From contig NC_133023.1 of NCBI RefSeq assembly GCF_048564905.1, positions 6,029,001 through 6,093,000 of the forward strand: a stretch of 64,000 nucleotides of DNA, written 5' to 3'. The notes beneath the pieces were generated by a model that ran no database searches, was not told the origin of the DNA, and was given only the letters and a program-made list of their open reading frames with translations. Of this stretch, positions 1 through 13,577 are shown in pieces (within the stretch, counting starts at the first letter, position 1; every line of letters starts with the position of its first letter). This DNA is from Vicugna pacos (taxonomy: Eukaryota; Chordata; Mammalia; Artiodactyla; Camelidae). A program made the position numbers and the translations under genes.

Positions 1-663
1 CGGTCCCGAGAGGAGTCAGAGTCACAGAGAAAGTCACAGGAAGTAGAAAGGTGAGGGCTGGGGGCGAAGGAGGAGAGACCGGGAGTCACTGTTTGATGGG
101 AACAGAGTTTCCATTTGGAAAGATGAAAAGTTCTGGAGAGAGATGGTGAAGACAGTGGCTCAGCAGTATGAATGAACCGAGCTGTATGCTAAACAGTGGT
201 TAAACATGGCACCTTTGTGTCACGTCTGTTTTACAGCAAGTTTTAAACAAATCACACTATTAATAAGTCACATTATTATAGGTAAGAAGGCTTGTGTGTA
301 GATTATTTCAGAGCTTGGAATAGTCTTAAAAGGAAGACAAGGAACCACCTGAATTCCATAGTAACATTATTTATTTAAGAGCTTTTTAACAGAACTGTGC
401 AGCGTTTGGGGTGAGTCCTTGGCACATATAATGCCATTTGTAAGTTCGATTGGATTCTGACAAAATCTGGTCATTTTTTAACATAGCACCGAAAACAGCT
501 TTATTTGCAATGGCAGTGTACTGGAAATTTCCCAGACATCTATGATTGGCTACACGAATTGTGGTCTGTCCGTATACCCCAGAGTCCCACTCGACAGTAA
601 GTAGGAATGGACTGCTGAAACACGCCGCAGCCTGGATGCGTCTGCGGGGAAATTGCAGGTGTA

Positions 664-697
664 CACACAGATGCACGCACGCACGCACGCACGCAGG
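664..697. repeat. ACGC microsatellite
   Basis: GCACGCACGCACGCACGCA run. Confidence 0.85.
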
Positions 698-1297
698 CCA
701 GGTTTTCAGGCAAGTGACCAGTCAGCAGATGTCAGCGTCTTGGTTTTGATACTGTCCTATGGAGAGCCAAACGTCATCACTAGGGGAGGCCAGCTGAAAG
801 GGACACAGGACTCCGCTGTTTTCATGACTTCCTGTGAGTCTGGGATAATTTCAAAATTATTAAACAGGAAATGTAAACAAAAGCCTAATTTCGTGCTTCC
901 ATTGTCTGCAGAGCTTTGTGTGTGTGTGTGAGACAGGGAGAGAGTGGTCTATCGCACAAACAGCCGAGGCACTTTAATTAGATCTTGCAGGTCCTTAGCC
1001 AGAGTGTGGGCCTAGGTTTTGATGGGGTGTCTTTTGTGTAATGGATTCGAGCAGTAGCCATGTTAACACAGAAGTGGAGAGCCACACAAACCTTCTGGGG
1101 CTTTTGGAAAATAGTTAAAAATAATGAAACGTCATCTGCAGGTGAACAGCATGTCACGTACACATAGCACGAACTTGTGCATCCTCGGGAACTCGGCAAA
1201 CTCGGGTGGGCCTCACGTTGAGTGTCTCCATGTCTGGAGATATTCTGAATGGCCTCAACATGATGCGGTTTCTTAAGGCTTTGAGACTTTCACAGAG

Positions 1298-1484
1298 ACC
1301 AGGGTTTCCCAGCCTCGGCACTGTTGACATTTGGGGCGGATCGTCCTTTGTGATGGGGCTGTCCTGAATCCATTGGGTGACAGTAACACTCCCGCACCCT
1401 CCGTTGTGACAGCCAGAAATGTCTCTGGACTTCGCCAAATGTCCCCTGGAGAGCAGAATCGCGCCCAGTTGAGAACCACTGAGT
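1298..1484 (-). mobile_element. MER5A-like hAT-Charlie relic
   Basis: Reads GGCACTGTTGACATTTGGGG and ends GTTGAGAACCACTG, the reverse complement of the MER5A terminal CAGTGGTTCTCAAC. Confidence 0.8.
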
Positions 1485-2569
1485 CACAGCCTTTAGTGGT
1501 GGCATGTTTTTCCTTCCAGGTGGTTTGTACTGGTAATGAGCTGTGAGGGGATTGTCATTTCTTCACCCTTTACCGTCTCCTTGGGCTACACTTGGATTCC
1601 TTCTGCTGCAGAACACACATAGACTTTACCAGTGAGCATAATGCAGTCCCTGTGTTTATTACATTTTTCCAGGGAGGAAGGGGGAAGTCTGCCAAGCCAT
1701 TCTCCAGCAGATAGTAGAATAATTGGGAGTAGCAGTCTTTCACTCTGGGGTTTTATTTTTATGTTTTTGGGGTGGGGTTTGTTTTTTTGGTTTGTTTTTT
1801 GTTTTTTTTTTTGGCTCCCGAGGGGAGGTTAGATAACCAGGAAAAGAGTGTTACTCTTAATATTTGTGAATAATTGCGTCTCCAGAAATGATTGTAATCC
1901 CAACAGCTGACAGGTCGCCCAGTGGGCTCCACTGTGTTTCCTAGGACTGTGGAATGCCTTCTTATGCAAGACACGTTTCCCCGGATTCAGGAAGTCATTT
2001 TAATGGTTCAGCTATCTTAATTTAAACAGAAGTTCAGGGCTCATTGTTCAGCTGAGTCTCTAAAAATATTTTTGACTGCAGTGGCTCTTTTACATTGCTA
2101 ATGTGTGGCCCTGTTCAAAAAAGAGAATTTTTATGAAACGGTAGAGTTAGGCATTTCTCTGAGGTAATGGAAGCCTTTGCTTTAGCAATAATAAAGGGAA
2201 ACAGTTCCATCAAATAATAAGGAAGACCTGCATCGTCTGTCCATATGACCGGAGGATGAATGTACCTTTAAAATCATGTGAAACAGTAACGTCTCCTGTC
2301 TAAATGTTTCGGGGAGAGAGCAGTGCCTTGGTGGTGGTGTGTCGGTGGTCCCCAAGACCACCCTCCGGCTCTGTGAGTTGCTGGAAGGATTCACAGGGCT
2401 TGGTAACTTAGTTGATGACAGCGCAGAGTTGATGACAGCACAGAGATACAGGTTATAGAAGTCCTGCGTGGTGACTACTTGTAACAGTAGTGTGTTCTAT
2501 ACTTGCAGGTTGCTAAGAGAGTAAATCTGAAAAATGTTCCCACTCAAGTAAACAGAGGTTAACTGTGAG

Positions 2570-2705
2570 AGGTGACGGCTGTGTTAACTAAGCTTATCAT
2601 GTAACCCTTTCACGGTGTGTGTACGTGTATTGAATCATCACAATGTGCACCTTAAATTTATACAGTGTCGTATGTCAATTACATGTCAATAAATCCGGGG
2701 TGGGG
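2570..2705 (+). mobile_element. Old L1-type 3' end
   Basis: ATCATCACAATGTGCACC, then TATGTCAATTACATGTCAAT, then AATAAA resembles the conserved end of old L1M copies. Confidence 0.45.
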
Positions 2706-2734
2706 AGACACAGATTGAAACCAGCCGAGGGAGG

Positions 2735-2905
2735 TGTGTGGGGCGCAGTCCAGGGGAAAGCAGGTGTCCCCTCCCAGTGGGCATTCTCCCAGCAGCACGC
2801 ACGGTGACACTCGGGCAGGGCTGCTCACCCCCTAGCTCTGCTGCCCAGGTTTTTATCGGAGGTCATTCACGTGGGCTGCGGCACCTGCCGAGGGGGAAAG
2901 AAAGA
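2735..2905. mobile_element. Possible old LTR fragment
   Basis: GTCCAGGGGAAAGCAGGTGTC and GGTTTTTATCGGAGGTCATTC resemble later parts of the LTR type seen at 27.9 kb. Weak. Confidence 0.3.
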
Positions 2906-4387
2906 GAACCTGGCTGTCCGTCCGTATCAGCTTGGTCCAGGCCAAGTGTGAGCCTCCTTTGTGGGTGCATGTCTCTCATCTGTGCATTTGTCTGTGCGTT
3001 TACATCACGTGTTAAAAATCACTCTAAGAAAATGTAGGGGTGGTAAGTCGCTGGAGAACCTGATCCCCGCGTCTTGCATACAGGAAAGAATAAAACACCC
3101 CCCAGACAGATTTGTGGGATCCGCAGTCCACACTTCTCCACCAGCGAAGCATGCCCACTTCCCTTTGCTGTGGGACTCACTGCATCACAAACCCGGTAGT
3201 GGTGCTAGTTGCCAGTGAATTCCTCTCCATTCAGAAAGAGTGTTTCCCTAAACCATTCCTCGGGTTGGGTGGTAACCACCCAGAGTAGGGAAATGGGATC
3301 GCAGAGAAGTGGCTCTTCCCGTGTCCCAGGTGTTCACAGCCATCCTGCTTCCCAGGCCACTTTTCTCCTGCAGTCTTTTCTAAGTTAACCGTTCTCATTT
3401 GTGTGTGTGTAAAAGCTCAGATTCAAGATCTGCCATTCTTGTGCCAGAGGGGAAAAAAGCAATTAGGATGAAGGTCACTTGAAAATCACTTGATTGTTTC
3501 TAAGTTACAGTTGTTTAAATATGTATATTGCTCAATATAGCCAAACAGTTTCATTGGTATTAACATCAGAAAAAGGGCAGATTGTATTGAAGATGCCCTT
3601 AAGGCTTGTTATAGTATTGTTTCCTTCTTTAAAACTTGGTGATGATATGAAAAAAGTCTAAGATGGTTCGCATTTCCTTTTTTAGCTAAGATGAAATCGC
3701 CACTTCCCAAGGTGCCTGTTTCCAAAGTTCATACACCATTGCATTTCAGATCTGCCTGCTCTGAAATTGTAATGCGACCTTAAAAGTGTCCGGCTTTGCT
3801 ATGTTTCCTGCCAACTTCAATCCCCTTTCTTCCTTGCAGACTGAAGAGCGAGTCATCTGGACTGTCAGACACAACACTGTCCTTTTTCTCCCAAGTTTTT
3901 GAATGTTGCTCTAACAGTGCCTCCTCCACCCGCTTCTTAAATGCCGTTGTCCCCAAGGTGACGTCCTTTCCTTTTCCCCGCATATCTGTGTCTGCAGCTA
4001 GCATGCTGCTCCCTTTGCCGGTCTAGGTGTCCGTCCCCAGCCTCTCCATCCACAACCAGTCCGGCTGTCCACCTCCAACCTCTGCATTGCCTTCCATTCT
4101 GCTATTTTGGATGCAAGTCTCCTGGGCATTCTTTCTTTAATACAGTTAATCCCACACTTACTACCATCGCCATTGCCTGACCACTGTCCCTCCCCTCTAA
4201 AGAAAAGCTCCCTCTGCCCCATAATCTCATCCTGGATTAATGTAAAAACCTCAGAATCACCTTCAGATATTTCTTGTCCTCTTTCCTACCACCTCCATCT
4301 TCAGTCCCCTCCTCCTCATGCGTCCATCAGCCAGGCACTCCCGGTGTCAGGTCAGTGTTACTTCTGTGTCATGGTCACTGCCTTGCT

Positions 4388-4600
4388 ATGGTGACAGTAG
4401 CTCCCATTTATTGAGCACTTGCTGTGTGTGCCAAGTGTGACTCTTAAGTACTTAACCAATAAGACAATTTCCCCTCAGAAGTACATCACTTCTCCATCAT
4501 TTATGGGGGAGAAGCACAAGACATTGAGAAGGTACTGACTTGCTCAAGTCACACGGGCCATCTGGCTCGAGAATCTTCCCCTTAAGTGACTTTCCTTGAC
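4388..4600 (+). mobile_element. MIR SINE relic
   Basis: AGCTCCCATTTATTGAGCAC, TGTGTGTGCCAAGTGTG and ACTTGCTCAAGTCACACGGG form the MIR core in order. Confidence 0.85.
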
Positions 4601-4850
4601 TCTTTATGTGGTGAAATTGTTGATTTATTTTCCAGCATTAAACCCTGCATTCCTGGAATAAACCCCATTTGGCCCAGACATTTTTCTTTTTATATTGCTG
4701 ATTTCAGTTTGCTAATTCTGTGTCTGGTATATTCGCATTTCTTTTACCAAGAGAATCTGGGCTGTGATTTTCCTTTTTGAATGTCCTCATCAGGTTTGGA
4801 TATTAGGGTTATACTGGCCTCACAAAACAAGTCGGGGAACCCAAAACTGC
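4595..4850 (-). mobile_element. L1 ORF2 fragment
   Basis: CTGCATTCCTGGAATAAACC, then a TTGCTAATTCTGTG block and ATACTGGCCTCACAAAAC correspond to the antisense of a conserved L1 ORF2 segment. Diverged. Confidence 0.7.
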
Positions 4851-4929
4851 ATTCCTAAGACCTCTTGGCCCCATCTCCCAGTTTAGGTCCCTCCCTTAGA
4901 TGAGGGTGGAGGAATCTTTCTATTAAAGA

Positions 4930-5105
4930 TTGTAAATTTTTTAGTCTCTGTCACAGCTAGTCACTTCTGTCCTGGCAGCACAGAAGCAGCCGTTGAAAAT
5001 ACGTAGACAAATGAGAGTAGCTGTGCTTCAATAAAACTTTATTTATAAACACAGGCAAGGGGCCAGATTTGGCCCACAGGATGTAGTTTGCAGACTCCCG
5101 TCTGA
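4930..5105 (-). mobile_element. hAT-type non-autonomous relic, subfamily not assigned
   Basis: Contains TCAATAAAACTTTATTTATA and GGGGCCAGATTTGGCCCACA, shared with the copies at 10.26 and 25.32 kb. This is the common mammalian element whose end reads GGTCGGCAAACTATGGCCC. Confidence 0.6.
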
Positions 5106-7178
5106 GACTGTTGATAGAATGCAGGAGTTTCTTCCCCACCAGGGAATCTAGAGCCTGGTGTATGTGTAGTGAGTGTTCATTACTTCCTTGTCCTTCGAAA
5201 TCTTCTGTAGCCCTCCCTGGTCTATACGTGTATTTCCCATTCTCAGTTCTTTTGTACCATCTGCATCATTTTTGCTGTGTTTGCATACACCCAGAAGTAT
5301 TTTGTTAATATTTACTAACAATTTCCCTTAAATTGAAGCAGTTATTTTTTCCCAAATTTTCAGATATACCTATGAATTGTATTTGCATGATGTACGTGGA
5401 AGCAAATAATTGTTAGATTTTAAAACATTTGTCCCTGTGTGACCCAAACTTATTTTAGATAAGATAAACATTTCAGAGTTGATGTGCACGAAATAGAGCC
5501 ATTGTCACCACTTTCAGTTCCATAAAAGTCTCAGGATGGCTTTTCCGTTGGGTGGTGGCACTGCCCTAGGTGCTGGGGGTGGAAGGACAGATGACAGGGG
5601 GAGGTCTTCTCCCCACCTAGGGCGCAGGACAGATACTTACAGAGGCGTGTGTCTCAGAGGTTGAAAGGTGTAAGGTTGGAGGTGTTCGCAAAGGAGCACA
5701 GGGAAGGTGCGGAGAGGAGGAATGTTTGAGCTGGAATGTTTCAGGCAAAGGAGGAAGAAGAGCATTTCAAGCAAAATCTGGAGCCTGAGTTAATGCCACG
5801 AGGCTCGGCAACGCCTGGCGTGTTCAGGGAGGAGGCACCAACCATCTTCGTGAGAGGGACAAGGGCCACAGGGCGGGAGGGAAGAGGAGGAAGTTCCAGA
5901 ACATTGAGTTCGCAGCAGATGAACACCAGGTTGTCAGATGGGAATCCGTTGGTTAGGTTTTGAAAGTAAAGCTGGAGGTCATGTGAGTTAAGGATGATGT
6001 ATCTGCTCAGTGAGAATTGAGAAGCAATCAAGATGCTGGCTCTTGAGACCCATTAGGAACCAGGGGAAATGCTTAGATTGTGTGAGGTGAGAAAGAACCA
6101 GGATACAAAGTTCTAGGACCACAAGACTTACACCTTAAAAATTAATTTGCATAGGGAAAAGGGCCTGGGAGAGATCCCGGGGGAGAACAGCAGCTGGGTC
6201 AGCATACAGTGATGTGACTTACTTCCTCTGTCCTTCACTTTGCTTTCTTTGCTTGTCCCCAAGTCACGTGTTAAATTTTTTATTATAATCTTCAATGGTG
6301 CTGTCCTTTGTAAATGACTGGTTTGGCATTCACACTTCTCTTTGCCCATTAACAAACGTCGAATCCAAATTTTGTGACGGTTCAAAGCTGTTGGGGCAAT
6401 GGTGCCAGAAGGAACCAACTCCAAGCCTTGCTTCAAGTGTAGAAGCCAGAGCTGAGTTCTCAGTGAGCATTTCAAGGAAAGCAGCCTCCCTCCCCGGCGG
6501 GGCGGGGCGTAGCCTCACCCCCAGCCAGTACTGGCCCGGGAGGAAGTAGCAACCTTCCTTTATAACCTGACTAATGCTCTCTCCTCCTGGATGCCTCCCA
6601 TGTTTAGGGGGTATTAAAAGTCTTGGCGGGGCCCGCGGTCTGCAACAGTCAGCGGCCCGAGCTGTACTCAGCCGCCACCCCCAGGGTCCAGGCCAGATGT
6701 TACAAGTGAAACCCTGTTTTAACGAGGCCCTTCTGGTATTTCTTTTGGGCGCCATCCAAGGCAGTTCCATTTTACACTAAATTCCATGTTACAGCAGGTC
6801 AGCAGGAACAGGTCTGCAGCACATAGAGCCGCCTTCCCTGCGCTCAGTTCTCTGCGGTGAAATGTCAGAGAACTGGGACAGAAGGTGAGGGCTGGGACTG
6901 GAGGATTTTTTTTTCAGATAAACACATTGAAATATAAAGTTGGTATGAATGTGCACAGTGATATGGACTGCCAAATAGAAAAAACTCAGCATGTTTGTGC
7001 CTTTGACCACGGTTGCACCTAGAGGTTATGGTTATGAATTGCTTCTCGGGCCATAAATGTGTCTGGTGAGACTAATCTATCATTTCCAAAAAGAAGACGT
7101 GAAGCGATAATAAGTTAGCCCCCAAAGATGAGGGTGTGATTTCTTATCCTCCCGCCCTTTCTGTTTACAGCCCTTAAC

Positions 7179-7186
7179 TGTGTGTG

Positions 7187-7232
<46 letters not shown>

Positions 7233-7240
7233 TGTGTGTT
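7179..7240. repeat. TG microsatellite
   Basis: About 30 TG units with two interruptions (TGCG, TTTG). Probably length-polymorphic. Confidence 0.95.
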
Positions 7241-8409
7241 CCTGTCTGAGTCATTTGACCCAGCTACCACTTCGCCACCCTTGGCCCCTCTCCCATCTTT
7301 ATTTTTATCAGTCCCCTCCCCGCCCCCACTGCCTGAGTCACCCTGTTCCCCCCACCCCACCCCAAGACAGAGGCGGGCTGCTTCCCAGACAGCCGAGGTT
7401 CTGTTGCAGAAAACTATGATCCAGGAAGTACTGATAGCGGGGAGGCTCTGCTGACTCCGCCGGGTACAGGGATGCTACAGACACAAGGAAATGCTGCGTA
7501 CAAATCAGCGGTCCACAGTTCACTTCCAGAATGACTCCATTGTAAAGCCCTTTCTCTGCAGCCAGTTGGATGTTGACGAGTGTGGTGACCAGTGGCTGAC
7601 TGGCACTCATTAGTCGTAGGGCTGCACCAAGGGCCAGAGCTGTTGACCTCTCTTGCTCACAAGTCGGCTTCCGAGGGTGCGTGAAAATTGTACTACAGAC
7701 CTCCCAACCACAGCTTCTAATGTGTGTGTTTTCACTTCCTGTCCAATAGGGGTCATCCTGGCCTTGGCACTCCCCCTGCCTGTATTCATAAAGACGTGGT
7801 CTCGGTTCCTTTCTCTCTGTTTCTGGGCGTTCTGGTCCCTGCCTGTGATGAGGTTTCTGGTGGCCCTGGTGGCGTGGCACGGCTGGCCTCTTCCCTCAGG
7901 AATTGTGCTAGATTCTTCTTTCAGCGGCCTTAATCTCCGTGTCATCACTCACTCACCTCCATAAATAAAGTCCTGTGGGTTTGGTTGGGACAGTGAGCTC
8001 ATTTTTTCCTCTCCGAAGAATCTTAGAATGGAAAGGGGTGAAGGGGGCCTTGGGGATCATCTAATTCTGCATGTTCCTTGGTCAAGAAAAGAAGGCAGGG
8101 AAGCAAGTGAAGGCAGGCCCCAGCCTCGGAGCGCCTCTCTCTGTAAGTAGAACGAAACTGCACCAAATTCCTCCATCGCCGCCCCTGACTTTGTTTGCGG
8201 ACTCTGGTTCCTAACATAGCCCTCTTTATACAGTTCATCTTTGTTTGCCTCTCTCATATTGAAAGCATTCAGCCTAGTTTTCGCAGTGCAGACCTTGTTT
8301 GCAGCTTATTTTGTTGAAGTTGAAATAGAAATGGTGTTGCTGATTAGATCATTTTCTTCCTCTTTTTTTAAAAGGATGCCACTTTGAATCATTTAGAGGT
8401 TTCTGAACA

Positions 8410-8605
8410 CATTTCATTTGTGTGTGGCTGTGTGCCCTCGGAGAAATCACTGAACTGCTCTGTGACTCGGTTTCCCCATCTTTAATAGGGATTTATCGAG
8501 ACCTAACTTGACTTTTTGCCAACTCTCTAAGCTAATTCATGAAAAGGGCTGATACACATAGTAAGAACTTAATACCACTGCCTTTATTAATTCTTATTAT
8601 TGTCA
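8410..8605 (-). mobile_element. MIR SINE relic
   Basis: GAACTGCTCTGTGACTCGGTTTCCCCATCT-type sequence with ACATAGTAAGAACTTAATACC is a reverse-oriented MIR. Confidence 0.8.
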
Positions 8606-9149
8606 AATCATGTGATGGCTTTTTAATTCAGGTGTACACATACAGCCAAGAACCCTCTTTGGTGTTTTGAGACTCGCTATGTGACTGTCATCTTTGTCTA
8701 AAAGCTGTTTTCCTTCTGTTGTGCCGTTCTACCTAAATCATTGTTGTCCTTCTCCTGAAAGGCTTGTATTCCGAAAATAACGAGGACTCGGTTTTTCTCA
8801 GTTTCTTACCACCCTCGTTTCCATCAGCCTCCCCAATGTCTCCCAGCCCTTTCTCAAATCTGCCTTGAGCCCCAGCCGCTGTACTGAGGCGGCTACTCCT
8901 TGTTATAAAGTGAATGCACATGGGCCTCCTGCCTTCAAGGAGCGTCAGCCTTCTTGGGAGCTGGTAGGTGGACCGGAATGAGGAGAAGGCTGCCCGTGGC
9001 ACAAGGTACAAGGCATGGGTGGGGGAGCGCTGCCGGGGTGGGGGTGGGGCTCGAAGCAGAGAGCGGTCGGGGTCAACGACGGCTTCCGCGGAGGAGGGAG
9101 GCCGGCTGCAGCCATGGTGACTCGGGAGGCTCAGCGGCGGTGGAGGGTA

Positions 9150-9390
9150 CTGAGCACAGGGTTCCTCGGCCTCACACTGCTCACGTTCTGGACCGGACCG
9201 CTCTTTGGCTTAGAGAGCGGCCCTGTGCCCTGTAGCTGCCAGCAGCATCCTTGGGCTCTCCCTGTTGAGCGCCAGCAGCACCTGCGTACACACCCCCGGG
9301 GACAGGAGAGTATTTCCAGACCCTGCTGAAAGCTCCCTCCACCCCCAGCGGGCAGAATCGCCCTCGCTCGAGAACCACGAACCACTGCTC
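9150..9390 (-). mobile_element. MER5A-like hAT-Charlie relic
   Basis: Diverged copy with GGTTCCTCGGCCTCACACTG at one end and CGAGAACCACGAACCACTG at the other. Confidence 0.65.
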
Positions 9391-9984
9391 TAGACCAGGA
9401 GCCCAGAACAGAAGCAGAGTCGTCCTGTGGGAAAGCTGAGGCCCTGGGGAGGCAGGGAGAGATGGCCCCAGCTAGGGACAGGGCGGGCAGGGGCTTCGGG
9501 ACCGTGCTCGGGCCAGAGGTCTTGCCCTGGATGGAGACTCATCACTGCTCTTGAGAAGAAGGGAAAGTACTAGGTTCCTTGTGGTGCGTCCGCGAGGTTA
9601 CTGCGACAGTTCTGTGTTCCCCCGAGTGCTCCCTGGACGGCTTGTCCGCTGCCGCACACAGAGGGAGCCGTCACTGAGCACCGGCCGCCGCTGTGACAGA
9701 GCAGCGTGGGCCGCGGGGAGCCCACACGCTGGTTTCTCGGGTCCCGAGGCCAAGGTGCCCACGGTGCCGGCACGGTCCGTGGGGCCGCCAGAAGGCCGAG
9801 AAAGTGTTATGGGAGGAAAGTTACATTTACTCCTACCAATGTAACTGAACTGAATTTTTGCTCATGTTAAGGGTACAGGCTGAGAACCGTTGAAATCAGC
9901 GTACAGACCCTCCTATAGTAGCAAATACTGGCCGCGGGTGGTTCAGGAATGGCCGTCTTTCCCAGGCAGCCCCACGCAGTAAGA

Positions 9985-10157
9985 GGGGATACAGGAGCTC
10001 CGGGGTGTCTTCTGTATAAGGGCACTAACCTCATTCATGAGGACTCCGCCCTCGTGGCCTCCTCACCTTCCAAAGGGCCCCACCTCCTAGTACTGTCACA
10101 CTGGGGGTTAAGATTTCAACAGGAGTTTGGGGGAGACAAACAGTCCATAGCAGAAAG
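9985..10157 (-). mobile_element. MLT1-like LTR relic, partial (ERVL-MaLR)
   Basis: GGGCACTAACCTCATTCATG, CCAAAGGGCCCCACCTCC and GGTTAAGATTTCAACAGG match the reverse complement of the 5' half of an MLT1-type LTR. Old fossil, no internal region. Confidence 0.7.
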
Positions 10158-10254
10158 AAATGAAAGAAGGCACCTGAGAGGCCATGACGCTTGTTCGTGT
10201 GTGTGTGATTGTGTTTGTGTGTACACATGAATATGTATATATACAAAATCAGGC

Positions 10255-10460
10255 CGGCACACTTTCCCTGTAAAGCAGCAGATAGTATCTTTGGCGTTGT
10301 GGTCTGTACTGTCTCTGTTGCAGCTCCTCACCTCTGCCATCGTAGTGTGAAAGCAGCCATACATAATACATCAACTCATGGGCGCGGTTGTGTTCCAATA
10401 AAGTTTATCTACAGACACAGGCAGTGTGGCCCTCAGCTTGCCTGTCTCTGGTCTAGACAC
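10255..10460 (-). mobile_element. hAT-type non-autonomous relic, same family
   Basis: Carries GTTGCAGCTCCTCACCTCTG and GTTCCAATAAAGTTTATC, matching the same element in the same orientation as the 4.93-kb copy. Confidence 0.65.
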
Positions 10461-11174
10461 TTTCGTATCCTGCCCATTGGCTTTGGACAGCTGCCCATAT
10501 TCCAGGAGTCCACTAAATAGTAAAGTTTCTGCATTTAATGCCTCCAGTTGGTGCCCTTGGTATTTGCTCCAGCTGAAGGTGTAGAAACACCGGCCCAGCT
10601 GCCCGAGCATTACGTGTCTGCTTTTCTCCGCCGAGTAAGCAGTGCTTCTGAGGGCTAGCGAGTGATCGCTCAGCAGGTTTTGCTGATGAGTCAGGCCGGC
10701 ATTAACTGGGCAGGATGGGTCACTGCACAGCTCGAATGGTTTGTGAAGCTGTTTGTGAAAGGGGTGTGGTTTGGTGGTTTTGCAGGAAACACAGAGTGTG
10801 TACTTGGTTTGTCTTAAATCTGTTTTTATTGCCAGTTGCACGAGGCACCTTCCTGCACACTCTGTTCTCCTCCCTCACGAGACGGTAGCACCTTTCATCC
10901 CAAATGGAAAGGACTTCACTCTTGACGATCTTCCCGTGCTTTATGTAAGATGTAGTGCTTGCTTTCAGCCTCTCCCAGTTTATCGTGATCATACCCTTTT
11001 CTGCTCAGAGGTATTTTCACTTTGTCTGGTTATCCCCCCATTGCTGGGTGTTGTCTGGATGCTGTGACTTGATTCTCGATGGCAGCAGTCCACTCATGCT
11101 GTTTATAAATCTGGCAGAAATGGGAGTCGCGTAGACGTGTGGATTGTGTCCTGGAGGTGTGGCTCCTCTAGGTC

Positions 11175-11395
11175 ACTGGCTCCCCACCAGGGCAGGGTCA
11201 GACGGGCCGTATCTGCAGACAGTTTTGGTTGTCACGACTAGGAGGAGGCTTTCTGCTAACATCCAGTGGGTGGAGACCAGGGGTGCTGTTGAACATCTGC
11301 AGTGCACGGGACAGCCCCTCACAGCAAAGGATGCCCGGGCCCAGACGTCAGTCATGCTGCTGCTGAGAAACCCTGTGCTCAGGAGGTTCACCAGG
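11175..11395 (+). mobile_element. MER5A-like hAT-Charlie relic
   Basis: Contains TTTTGGTTGTCACGACTAGG, the GTGGGTGGAGACCAGGGGTG block and a GAGAAACCCTG end typical of MER5A. Confidence 0.8.
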
Positions 11396-12954
11396 GGCAC
11401 CTCCTACCAAGCAGGAGGCAGGTCTGCTGGCTTCAGCAGTCGCTCCGGGCTGGCCAGGCAGTAGACACCAGTGGACACTCACACTGAGCCCTCACATGGG
11501 TTTTCCATCAAGATACCACCAATCTCTTGATCCTGCTCTTTTTTACCAACTTCCACACCTGCCATTGACCCTGTTCTGAGTATTTCCATCTCTGTCACTG
11601 ACATTCTGTTCTTTGTTCCCACCCGTGTCCTGCTGGGCAGAAGAAGAGGTGCATGGAAAGCTGGGGGGAAACCAAAGAGGCGTAGGGCACGGAAGTCACA
11701 GCACTCCGGCAACCTGCGATGCCCGTGCTCACCGCCCTGGGGTCCCACTGGGAGGGCTGGGGCGCTGGTGCTGGTGGAGGCCGGGCCAGCCCCAGGAGAG
11801 ACTCCTGCCTGGAGATGCCAGTCTTCCAAGATGGCACCTTGGCACCTGGCAGGGCTCCAGCCCCGTGGCCTAACAGGAAGTGCTCAAGCGGGCCTCCCAT
11901 CCAGAGTCTGTGGACCCTTCCCCCTGTTCCACCGTGAATGAACTGGGAAGAACCTTAGCGACCGTCTCATCCAGTGTCCTTGTCGCATGTACAAGGCAAC
12001 ATGAAAAGGGACGTTTCCACTAGCTCGTGCTCTTCTCTCCAGATGGAAGAGTGTCTGCGTCCTGCCGCTCTCGCCTCTGCTTCTCCCTTCAGGTCCTGGA
12101 GGTCCTACTCACCCCTGCACCGTAGGAAGGCACACAGAGGCCCAGCCCCCACGTGCCAGAGCGAGCAGGAAACCCAGCGCTCCTGACGCTGTGTCTGCCT
12201 GGCCCTCTGACTTGCCATGACCAAATCAGGCCAGCCAGCAATCGAGGAGAAAGTCTTAAAGACAAACGGACTGAAAACAACCATTGATTCAGAGGCCGCA
12301 CATAGGTCCTACCACAGAAATGCAACTAATGTAAATTTAAGCCAGGAGGAAGACTTCTTTCACCAGTGACGTGGAACACTGCGGCGAGGGTTTATGAAGA
12401 TACGAAGTTTCCATCTCCGTTTACTGTCGTCTCCGATAGTGGACCCAGGTGTTCATCAGACGTTCACGGTCATAGTTCCCGCGTGGAGCTTTATCCTGCT
12501 TAGTCATCATTTTGCTTCCGTCAGGGACATCATCCCAGCAGGCTGTTTTCAGCCCTTTTTTACAGAAGCCTCAGGCTCCCACACCCCCGTTCATCTTCAC
12601 TGCTCCATCCCCTTCTTCCGACCATCCTTCACTGAATATTGTCATCGGCGTGTTCTAGAAATGGAATCCACGTGAAGAGCAGTAGCACGTGCAGAGAGAA
12701 AGTTCTGCAACCAAACTATATACTCAGCCCAGATAAAGACAGACATCAGGGACATTCTAAGTCTCGGATGAGAAGTGGCTTTGCACCCTGTTCTCTGCAC
12801 GTGGCCTGGGCTGCATCTGGGGCAGCTGCTGCTGCTTAAAGCCTCCGGGGGTCCAGCTGGGAACAGAGCTGGCATCCACCCAGGGAATTTCAGGCTTTTG
12901 GTTCCTGTGCTTGTGGCTCTTAGAGTCAGTAAGGTTAGAAGGTGAGTCTTGGAA

Positions 12955-13130
12955 TCACACAGTCCAGAGTCAAGACTGTAGTTCAGCTCTCATCACGTCT
13001 GTGAACCTTAGACAGGTTGTTTCATTCCTCCCACATGTGCCCTTCTTGTGTATAAAACAATACCACCACTCGGACCAGCTACTGTGAAGACTGAGATCAT
13101 GGACACAAAGCATTCAGGTTTGGTTAAAGG
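12955..13130 (-). mobile_element. MIR SINE relic
   Basis: GGAATCACACAGTCCAGAGT followed by CTGTGAACCTTAGACAGGTT fits a reverse-oriented MIR. Confidence 0.65.
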
Positions 13131-13234
13131 TGGTAATGTGGTCAGAATCTGCTGTGTCTCGTGTGCCTTCACTAGCGTTTCTATGGCCGGGTGCTGCTTG
13201 AAGGGTGAGTGAATTCGTAGAATATACTGCTGTA

Positions 13235-13577
13235 GACTGAATGTTTTATCTCCCCGCCCATACATACGTTGAAATGTAGTCCCCGGTGTGGTATTTTGAG
13301 GTGGAGCCTGTAGGAGGTGATGAGGTCATGAGGGTGGGACCTTCACGAATGAAATTGGTGCCCTTATAAAAGAGGTCCCAGAGAGCTCCCCCGCCCCTTC
13401 CTCTACGTGAGGTCACAACTGTGTACCAGGACGTGGACTCTGACCAGACCCTGAATTTGCCAGCACCTGAATCTTGGACTTCCCAGACTCCAGAGCTATG
13501 AGAAATAAATGTCTGTTCCTTTTACCATCCAGTCTGTAGTATGTTGGTATAGCAGCCCAGTGGACTAAGACAGACAC
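13235..13577 (+). mobile_element. MLT1-like LTR relic (ERVL-MaLR)
   Basis: A single long terminal repeat, with no internal region seen. Landmarks in family order are GATGAGGTCATGAGGGTGGG, CCCTTATAAAAGAGGTCCC, CTTGGACTTCCCAGACTCC, AGAAATAAATGTCTGTTCC and the end CAGTGGACTAAGAC. It is an old fossil of the eutherian MaLR radiation. Confidence 0.8.

Noticed and set aside
9111-9329. ATG-initiated frame after a GC-rich stretch as a TBL1X first exon
   Set aside because: The frame runs into a MER5A relic and does not match the known N-terminus.
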